This document shows, piece after piece, positions 55,937-64,000 of a DNA stretch of 64,000 bases. This DNA comes from Heliopora coerulea (lineage: Eukaryota > Cnidaria > Anthozoa > Scleralcyonacea > Helioporidae), in NCBI GenBank assembly GCA_030142905.1, contig JASJOG010000195.1, forward strand, positions 1-64,000, given 5' to 3'. The stretch's first letter is position 1. Each line of letters opens with the position of its first letter. The position numbers were made by a program, and so were the translations under genes. The notes under the pieces are model-generated. The model was not told the DNA's origin and ran no database searches. It saw only the letters and a list, made by a program, of their open reading frames with translations.

Positions 55937-58900
55937 CTAGAACACTTCTGCTGTGTACTCATCATGCGCATCAACGTCAACTTGGTCCGTATCTTCCTCT
56001 TTGAATAATTTCTTGATCATATAAATTGTTTTGATCCTTTTGATTTTTACCTCTTCTTGTTCGTCGGGAATGATCCATTCTAGAATCTTCTTAAGCAAGG
56101 AGATTGTGTTGTGAAAAATGAACACAAACACAAAGCGCATGGCCATGATATGCCAATGCTGTTTGGAGTATTTTTGGTTCCCTCTGAGCTCCCTGTAACC
56201 TCGATATCTGATGAGATAAAACAACAAAAATATTAACAGAAACCACGTGTATAAAAAGCATTGAACACCATTAACCCTTTAACCCCCAACCTCTACGTAG
56301 CTATATATTCAGTTCAGATGCACAACCAGATTTCAACAGATGTTCTATAGGATTTTGAATTGAATAAATAACTTCAAAGTTGATCAGAAAATTCTGGGAT
56401 CGAAAGGATTTATAGAGATCGTCTTAGTTGTCCCTGCACATAATTGTCAAATGGTTAAAAATCTAATATCCTGCCTGCGTGATTGGGCAGTGGCGCATCC
56501 AAAGAATAGAAAATCGTACTTCATTGGTTGGAATGATATTTTTCGGCGGTGTTTGCACTCTTTTACCATCCAGGAAGACAATTTTTCGAGGCTGAAAAAA
56601 CAGCCATGGGCACCCGTATGACTCCACAGAGAAGTCGCGAAAATAATGTTTGTCATTTTTGAGTGAGTCAAACTTATTTTCTCTATTATAAACGGCGAAA
56701 CACAGTTATTAAGTAGTTCTTCAACTCTTATTTTTCTGAACAGCTTTAACAGAAAAGTGTAACTGCTTTAGTTTGTGATGAGGTCATATACAAAACAATA
56801 GGATTAAAAATTTATTTCCCTGTTTAACCCTTCCATGTATATAGTTGTCAACGAAATATGGAAGACACGCGGTCAGGCGTAGAAAAGAAAACATACACGA
56901 TAGAGTTAACCCTTTAGCCCCCAATCGTATAGATTTGCAAGATTTAACATATACTTGAAGCACAAAAGAAATTTGCTGCTAATGAATATTTCCAAGATCC
57001 CACATTACTAATATCAGTTGTATTCAACAGAATTACTGATGTATCGTGGCTGTCGCATGGGCAGCACAAAATTTGAACTCACGTCTTGGCTCACCACCTG
57101 TGTCTCTGTAGCTCAATCGTTAGAGCATCTCACCGGTCATCAGAAAGATGAGAGTTCGATCCACGTCTGGGGTTCAGAAATCGTTTTTTTGGGGTTCATG
57201 TGAACTTGACAAACGTCCAACGAACATCTGTGAATATCTTTAAGCTCTCATATATTAGTAATATATGTAGTATTCGAGATGGTTTAGGAAATTTAGATAG
57301 GAAGGGATTTAAGAAATAAGGAGGAAATTACAAATCTATGAAGCAATTTAGGAAAATTCTCGGAAGAAAGCTAGACGAAAGGATTTAGGGAATCCTTAGA
57401 GGTTTGTCACCCCTGTCTTTAAAGCTGGCTAAGCCCTTGGACCGTTTGCTTTTGAGCCAATATGCAAGCAATCTTGATCTTTCTAGAAACTGGAAATTAT
57501 TTTTTCGTTTCTTTATTGGACACTCGAGTCAAAATTAGTGCATTGTTTTTGTTAAACCTCATCTTTTCTTAAAACTTTCTGGCAGATCATGCTTGAGACC
57601 CCTTAAGCTCTTAGACCTTGATTACATGAAGGCGAGCTGTCCGGGATAACGGGCTAGCCCTGCAGCCGGAAACGATTATGTTTTGATATTACATGAAGTG
57701 AGCTAGCCAGCTTTCCGAGCTGGATTGTTGTTTGACTTTACTATGTGAACATGCTCCCTAACATTAAACTAGTCTGGTTGTCAGGCTCACCAATTTTGAT
57801 TATTATTACATGAGGTGACCTGGCTTGTTTACCGAGCTGGCCCGGCAAACGAGCTGGCTCATTGCAATGTAATCACGTTATTTTCTTTAGAAGGTTTATC
57901 ATTGTTTGGCAGGCTAGCCCGTTTAGTGAGTCGGCCCGGTAGCCGGGCCGGCTCGTCTCATGTAATTAGAACCTTAGTCCAAGTAAATCACCTGATTTGG
58001 AGATTAATTAACAACTAATCACCGAAGTGGAGGTAAATATCAACATTATTCTCCGACACTGAGGTGAATAATTGTTTTAGCGCATACGTCGCATAATTAT
58101 TTTCTGTCCTTTCGTGTAATTGTTTTTCTCATAAATGGTGAGCCAATGAGCAGATTCAACATACGCGCTAACTTTGCGGCAGCCATGATTTGCTGATGAT
58201 ATTGTGATGGAATAAAATAAATTTTACGCAACTACACAAGAAGTGGATGTGAAAACTTGGAGATATCACGAACGATACGTGGAGCTCAAACTCTTAGGAA
58301 AACGATATCTGATCCCCAGACAAAGAGTGAACCCACAAACTTTTTCATGACTGGCGGGAAGGCTGTGAATAGGTTACAAAAATTCCTGGATTACGGCCTC
58401 GATTTCAGTTGGGGGATTAAAGGACTTACTGTTATGGTCAAAGGAAACATACTTATTTCGGAATAAAAGCTCATTTAACTGAGAAAAGAAACAATCAACG
58501 AACACCGCAAACTAAAGAAACACGATTTCCCAAACTTTGAAGGTGTGACATATACGTCTCTAAAAGATCTAATACTTTGGAGCAATCTATCTCAAAATCG
58601 TGTATAATGATGCATTGTGGCGTTGATGCAATTCTAGCTTTTGGAACTCTTTCCAACTTCCCAAGAGTATATTCATATTTCGTTTGAGCTAAAAAATAGC
58701 ATGGCATGCGACACGAAATAACGATCAACAAGTATTAATTTACTCATTGCAAATATCTCTTCCTTAAAAGATCCGAAGCCTTAATGACGGTACTAAATGG
58801 TCACCAGATATTCCCATGCTGCCATCGAGAGCCTAAGCACGGTAGCAATTAGTCAGAAAGGTTGTCACATTAAATCTATCATATAATTTGACGGCGAATC

Positions 58901-61900
58901 ACAACAGCTCATGCTAATCATTACAGTCCCTACAGGATACAGAAAGTTAAAATTGATTTCAGTGCTGAATGCTCTTCACAAACTATGCGGCTGCTAAATC
59001 CATGTAGGTACAATTACACTTACCTGCAAAATCTGGGTGTGTAGTTTATATCACGATGATTGGCCGAAATATCGGGTCGTTCAAATTCAGGGAACATAGA
59101 GGTATTGTAGAACGATAAGCTGTTGTCAACGTAACCATTCATAGTTCCATCTGGGCTGTAACTCAAGCGGTACACCAGTTTTGGTATAAAATCTGATGTA
59201 AATCCGATAACCAAGGCATTGATTAGTACAGAAAACTCAGAAAGATGCTCTAGAATCGACTGCCATACGCCAATAGTAGCCACTGTTCGGGGACTAGGGC
59301 GCCGTTGCCTGCGAATAAAATTGATGGCGTCCACACGAATTTTAACGAGTCCATTCATAAGAGCGAATAATGGTGCCAAAGGAAATGCTGCTGAAAACAT
59401 CATAACGAACCCTAATTGCAGGACTAGAAATAAAGAAAAACCCCAAAGAAAATCAAAAGATGAAATAAATATAGCTAATAGGTTTTACCTACACCGAATT
59501 AACTTCGCTAATTCATCAGTAATAAACTTTGTGAAAATACCATCACTCATTACACAGTTTTATCTACAGTTCAGTCGGATATTTTACAAGTTATTACATA
59601 ACACGGCGAGTCAATGTCCATAGTAGAAAGGGAACTAGGATATTTTACTCGTATAGACTTTAGAATTGGTGTCAATGTATAGTTTATTACATCTACGTGG
59701 TCCTCCTGAATTCAAACAGAATGTCACGAAATTGCTTTGTTGTCCTGGACATTTGGTTGAATTTTGTTTGACTTTTGAAATTTGACTGTTTGACTTCGGA
59801 CGGTTTGAAATTTCTTCAGCAGGTCGTGACTCCATTGTTCATTGCTACTTTATATACAAAAATTCAGCCAAGAAAGGTCAAACTCCAAAATGAAACTAAG
59901 CCCCCAAATCATTTTTGCTTCACATATTTCCAAAATTTATCCTTTGAATTCGTTGAACAATGTGCATTTGGTTACATGTCTCAAACCGTTTCCCCTTTCC
60001 TACAAAATCATCAGGATCTTTGGAAAAACGTATCAACTAGTAATTCTGGTTTTGAGGAAGTTTACCACTCTTGGTTTAAGAATTGATCTTTTGGTAGAGT
60101 TTTTGCGAAGTTAAATCCTAGATGTCACATGAACAACCCAAACTTGAAATGCCAGAGCTTTAACATAAAAACATAAGAGTCATACTTTTATAGTTATATT
60201 TAGTCTCTGTAAGTTTTGCAAGGGAATATAGTAACTTTACAGTCGTGATTCCTCATCCCGAGATAGAGATTTGCTGCACAAAATCAATTTAATGTATACA
60301 ACAGAAATTTTGGGAGTCTAGACACCTTAATCAGCCACACAGGTTATTCTCATCATTATTATCATCATCACCAAAATGCTTTTCATTGTTAAGTGTGAGG
60401 GTATGGGCAACCGTCAAGGAATTACTCCTGGACGAAAATTATATCAAAATATCAATGGTCCAGGGCTTTAACTTCACGAAACGATCTTTCGGTTAGGTGC
60501 CGGAGAGTCTTTTATCTTTTTTTCATGAAGTCAACGTGGTTATGCGCACGAGCAGTATATGCATTTTATGATTATTGCCAAAAAGCTGCGGAGATCAGAA
60601 TCGTATTTCAGGGTGTTTAGATATGAGATGAAACCGCCCATAATATTGTTAATAATTTGTGGAATAGGTTTAAATTGTGAACGTCTTCGGCATATTTGAT
60701 CATGCAGGGCTGGTGGTCATAAATCGCAGAACTGCTAAGTAGTCAGGAACCATATCGTGTAGCTAAGACGAATAAGCTCATGAAATACTGTTCAAATAGT
60801 GTCGATTATTTTAATATGATAAAATGGCATTAACGTTTGAGGATTCTAAGAAATACCGCTACCTGATTCTGCATATTCCCAAAACAGGACGTTATCTACA
60901 GGAGCAAGATAGTAGTCCTGTTCCCATTGTACTTGACCATTGAAGTGCACTTTCATTTTACGAGCGTTCCACCATTTGGTGACAAACCTGGAAAAAAAAT
61001 AGACATTCATTTCATGAATAATGAGAAACGCAGTCTAATCACTCCATATCTTCGTCATCTCTTTTCCAATCCAACTTAAATCAGTCGAGTGTGCCAAGGT
61101 ATATTTGGAAGCCTAGGTTTCCATACTTTCAAGGAATATTGCATTTATCAATAACATATGTTATACAGTGTTGATGTTATTTTTAACACCTGCATTCAAG
61201 TAATAGCATTTCAGAATTTCGCCAGAGTTTCAACTGCCAATTAATCGAGCCCGTCAAATTTTCCACTCTGACCAGACTACTTTTCTGGATATCTCCCTTC
61301 AGTCTTTTTGCTCTACAATTTACTGTAGTTTTGTAATCTGACGGGGATAAAAAAACGTTTCCTCTCTTGACCAGTATCATCTCAAGTTTCATCTCTGACC
61401 TCATCATTTCTTCTCTACTGTTAGCCTTTTGTTATCCCCCTTCCTCTATTTATCACTCATTGACAGCTTGATCTTCAGCTAAAGTTAGAAGATATGCCGT
61501 CTAAATGATTTACCGTAAACCTATTGTAAGCCTCTCTCAAATACGCACCTCCTCAAAAATAAGCCACAATTTTTGGAGGAAGAAACTTATTAAGTTTCCC
61601 TCCCCTTTCCCCTTTTCACTCACATCCAAAACAATAAACAACAAACAGTATTATTAGTGAATTTTTACTATGCCAATTCGTATACGAGTTCACTTGCAGT
61701 ACTTTAGCTCTACTTTCTTATGTAGTACAGATACCATTTTCTGGTTTCTTGAGAAAGCAGAAAAGCCACTCAGAATCACAAGTCCATCCCCAAGAATCCT
61801 CACTCCCATCAGTAAGCGTTCTGAGCTACAACCTTCCCGAAATGAAAATTTTCACAATAGCAGCGACAATTGTAATAAAAAGATCAGAGCCCAGCTCAGA

Positions 61901-64000
61901 ATTCTAAAGTGTATCGCCATAATGAAATAGGCAAGTCAAAAAGTTTTATAACATGTTTACTGACGTTTCGTTGCCGCGTGCAACATCTTCAGAGTGTAGG
62001 TTTACAGGGATGAGAAAAAACTATATATATGAATCAATAATTACATATATAATTACGAATATAATTACATCTCTTCCACACCACTTTCTCTATTCTAATG
62101 CTTTTCTCTTCCGTATGCATGTCACTTCCTGTCACGTCTCCCAGTTTTCTATTGGTTAGCCATTTAATTATTCCAATATGTAATTATAGATTCATATATA
62201 TAGTTTTTTCTCATCCCTGTAAACCTACACTCTGAAGATGTTGCACGCGGCAACGAAACGTCAGTAAACATGTTGTAAAACTTTTTGACTTGCCTATTTC
62301 ATTATGGCGATACATTTTAGAATTCTGAGCTGGGCTCTGATCTTTTTATTACGATTACGCTTTCCGCCCGGAAAATCAATAGCAGCGACAATTCTATAGG
62401 CAAATGTTCACCTAATTCTTGAGCTTGACAACTCCTGACCTACAGGCACTTGGTGAAATTAAATAAGCCCTCCGTCTCCATTAACCCCACTCTCAAATTG
62501 GCTTGAAATAAATAAGCCTTCCGGGGGCTTAACAGAGGATTTACGGTTAGTCAGATTTATTCGCATGCTCCTCGCACCCACGCTACCTCTCGATCATTAG
62601 TCATCTTCGTGTCCTTTCCTCTATCATCATTTTGTTTTCGTCTTTTGGAATTTTGTTATTACGTTTCTTTACCAAACGTCCAGCGTACAAACTTACGGTT
62701 TTAGGATTTCTATGATGGTGCGAAAGAGTTGTTGTCCAAACATGATAACAGCCATCTGGATACAAAGTTCCAAAAGACAACCTGAGATGGCACAGCCTTG
62801 CAAGCGAAATCCATGTTCCCTCTCAGTACCAAAGCGAATGTAATGCCCAGGAGTACCCACAATCAAATCGCTTTTGAAGAATGCGATATAGAAAATTACT
62901 GAATACACATTAACAAACCGATAAGCAAACATTTTATAAGCAAAGCTGTTCTCCCATTGACTTTGTGTCCGTAGATTTTCCCTGTCTGTAAGGTATCGTG
63001 CAATACGTCGGTAGGCCAGGCTGATCATGTTGATTGAGATAAGGTTTAGTAGACCGGCAGTTACATCTATGATAATTCTTGCTTCATTTCGAAAATCCCG
63101 ATGGCCACTGGTTAAAAGGATTGCATAAACTGCTCCAAGATAAGCAACTACGCCCATCACAGCACCCACTGCTAGAGTAAATATGAAGGCAACAGCGCTC
63201 ATGACGACTGCGTACTGTTTGCAAAGCGCAGTAATCCGGATGTGCTGCTCTAACCTCCCAGTTACAATATCTCGATGAACAGTCGACACCGCAGCAATGT
63301 ATTGTGGTCGAGAAGGTTCGCCATGTTTCAAATAATTGTACGTTTGCCATTCACATGCAATTTTCGTCTGACGTCTTTTCCATAACTCCGTTAAAAAAGA
63401 GGACCATATTGACATAAAGATTGCAAATGGAACAGTGATATCGTTGTCCAACCAATAAGCTACCCTTGCCAGCGCACAGGACTCAGACAAATGCCAATAC
63501 CAGCATTCTTTATCACAACCGGGGCACATAACAAAACGCGTGTTGTTGCTAATGTTGCAAATATCACTTAAAATTGAATTGCCATTGAAAGACGTGGATG
63601 CGATTCCATAGATGAGCACCATAAATCCCAACACAGCAGCTGGGAGTAGCATTTGGATGCAAAAGCCTAACCATGCGAAGTAGAAACCGAAAGATGCTCC
63701 AAGATAAGCTTTAATAGCACCGATTGGTTGGTGCTTGAAGAACTTTCCCAACGTTGCCCAGGCATACCTCAATCTTTGTCGATCGTTTTTTGCTTGTTGG
63801 TTGTCTTTCATATCGAAGGGACCATCGTGAAGAGGATAAGCATCCGTGAACACCTTCTTATAGAGCAGTGTTTGGATTCCTAAGTCTGTTCTTTGCTCCG
63901 AAAAACGAGTTTCGTCCAAAATTCGTTGAACAATGCGTATTCGGTCAATTGTACCAAACTGTTCCCCTTTTCCTACAAATTTATCTGCATTGTGTTCGGA
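55937..64000 (-). CDS. anoctamin (TMEM16 family), C-terminal 699 residues, 4 exons
   Basis: Anoctamins are ten-helix membrane proteins acting as Ca2+-activated chloride channels or lipid scramblases. Exons on the minus strand: 64000-62697 (continues beyond the window), 60987-60863, 59423-59024, 56207-55937; all GT-AG, phases join, stop TAG at 55937-55939. Landmarks: RIVQRILDETRFSE, LYKKVFTDAYPLHDG, IKAYLGASFGFYFAWLGF, the extracellular Cys-rich loop MCPGCDKECWYWHLSESC, ELWKRRQ, RTQSQWENSFAYKMF, FYIAFFKSDLIVG, CLLELCIQMAVIMFGQQL, LGFVMMFSAAFPLAPLFALM, IGVWQSIL, FTSDFIPKLVYRLSYS, RYRGYRE and a short C-terminal tail after WIIPDEQEE. Of the six usual Ca2+ ligands, TM6 Asn seems Arg (about 62720-62722) and TM8 Glu seems Lys (59341-59343); TM6 Glu, the TM7 EYAE pair and TM8 Asp are kept. 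Subfamily is not assigned. Confidence 0.93.
57101..57262 (+). repeat. tRNA-derived SINE, copy 2
   Basis: The head reads GTCTCTGTAGCTCAATCGTT followed by AGAGCATCTCACCGG (A box) and AGAGTTCGATCC (B box). A body with GTCTGGGGTTCAGAAATCG and a tail with TTAAGCTCTCATAT follow. The 14401-14545 copy shares body and tail, so the sequence is a SINE and not a tRNA gene. Inserted in the last anoctamin intron, antisense to it. Confidence 0.75.
57612..57975. mobile_element. MITE related to family B (~360 bp)
   Basis: The ends are CCTTGATTACATGAAGGCGA and GCTCGTCTCATGTAATTAGA. Several inner GAGCTGGC/GCTAGCCC/CGGCCCGG palindromes occur, each followed by ACATGA-type words. The design (ATTACATG(A/G) ends plus GC-rich inverted modules) is like 35885-36213, but the inner sequence differs. 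Confidence 0.55.
59424..60862 (-). other. anoctamin intron between exons at 60863 and 59423
   Basis: A 1.4-kb intron with no recognised repeat. A short (CAT/TTA)n run lies at 60347-60372. Open frames here have no domain. Confidence 0.45.
60988..61511 (-). other. anoctamin intron, unassigned part
   Basis: Pyrimidine-rich in places; no gene or repeat recognised before the transposon relic that starts at 61512. Confidence 0.4.
61963..61996 (-). ncRNA. hammerhead-like core in the left arm (candidate)
   Basis: On the minus strand: CTGAAGA, stem-loop GTTGC-ACGC-GGCAAC, GAAAC, GTC. It fits CUGANGA...stem II...GAAA followed by a GUC cleavage triplet, with only a minimal stem III. Three base pairs (ACT with AGT) could start stem I. 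Activity is unknown. Confidence 0.4.
62233..62266 (+). ncRNA. hammerhead-like core in the right arm (candidate)
   Basis: Mirror copy of the motif at 61963-61996 on the plus strand, with identical core. Two divergent copies face outward from the centre of the insert. Confidence 0.4.

Larger units (their letters stand above)
56208..59023 (-). other. anoctamin last intron
   Basis: A 2.8-kb intron holding a SINE (57101-57262) and a GC-rich MITE (57612-57975). The frame at 58257-58466 shows no domain. CCCTTTAACCCCCAA-type words recur near 56275 and 56910. Confidence 0.6.
61872..62376. mobile_element. 505-bp palindromic insert with 17-bp target duplication
   Basis: Inverted arms of about 180 bp run from 61872 inward and from 62352 outward, nearly identical (GTAATAAAAAGATCAGAGCC at the left end and its complement at the right). 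The insert is flanked by a perfect 17-bp direct repeat CAATAGCAGCGACAATT (61855-61871 and 62377-62393), which restores the host transposon sequence when one copy is removed. Each arm holds the motif CTGAAGATGTTGCACGCGGC continuing into AACGAAACGTC. The centre (about 62060-62165) is unique and has an AT-rich short palindrome. Confidence 0.8.
61512..62547. mobile_element. relic copy of the pogo-type transposon
   Basis: The left end ACCGTAAACCTATTGTAAGC and the right end TAACAGAGGATTTACGGT, with ATAAGCC..TCCGTCTCCATTAA words, match the terminal repeats of the element at 37174-39897. Inside, 61690-61871 and 62377-62460 are colinear with the HIRAN-like ORF region of that element (TACCATTTTCTGGTTTCTTG, AGAATCACAAGTCC, CGACAATTCTATAGGCAAAT). 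The ORF is destroyed and the transposase is absent, so it is non-autonomous. It is interrupted by a palindromic insert at 61872-62376. It lies in an anoctamin intron. Confidence 0.75.

Noticed and set aside
57101..57172. Functional tRNA gene on the plus strand
   Set aside because: The body and tail are shared with another copy at 14401-14545, so it is a SINE; the acceptor stem does not close.

Overview
This is animal (metazoan) nuclear DNA. It is AT-rich and intron-rich and crowded with transposable elements. The repeat content (Penelope-like elements, CR1/L2-like LINEs, pogo-type DNA transposons with a HIRAN-like side ORF, tRNA-derived SINEs, many palindromic MITEs) and the way the two host genes diverge from vertebrate orthologues suggest an anthozoan cnidarian such as a coral or sea anemone. 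That taxon call is inference; the metazoan call is firm.

Two host genes were assembled exon by exon from splice sites, reading phase and protein similarity. (1) CCZ1, the Mon1-Ccz1 Rab7 activator subunit, lies on the + strand at 12838-51314. It has 17 coding exons (1407 nt, 468 aa) and appears complete and intact, spread over 38 kb by repeat-filled introns. (2) The C-terminal 699 residues of an anoctamin (TMEM16) lie on the - strand at 64000-55937, in four exons; the 5' part is outside the window. Two of its six canonical Ca2+-site positions appear to be basic residues.

Layout: 1-12.8 kb is intergenic, with a decayed Penelope-like element at the left edge, hairpin MITEs and dispersed repeats. 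From 12.8 to 51.3 kb is CCZ1. Intron 1 holds a SINE and a Penelope-like 3' end with a GIY-YIG domain. Intron 4 holds a CR1/L2-like LINE split by a 3.2-kb DNA transposon with an 8-bp target duplication and a decayed integrase-core transposase. Intron 7 holds a tRNA-like sequence between two 92-bp direct repeats. Intron 8 holds a 600-bp purine tract. Intron 11 holds a 2.7-kb pogo-type transposon with a broken DD35D transposase and an intact opposite-strand HIRAN-like ORF. Intron 12 has a 22-bp minisatellite, and intron 14 has Penelope-like pieces and AT cruciforms. From 51.7 to 55.4 kb are an interstitial telomere-type array and MITEs. From 55.9 to 64 kb is the anoctamin; its introns carry a SINE, MITEs and a second, relic copy of the pogo-type element. 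That relic is itself interrupted by a 505-bp palindromic insert with a 17-bp target duplication and hammerhead-like motifs in both arms.

The two host genes converge tail to tail and are not functionally linked by anything visible. No operon, CRISPR array or prokaryotic feature is present. The most unusual items are the HIRAN-like ORF riding in a pogo-type transposon, the altered Ca2+ site of the anoctamin, and the palindromic hammerhead-motif insert.
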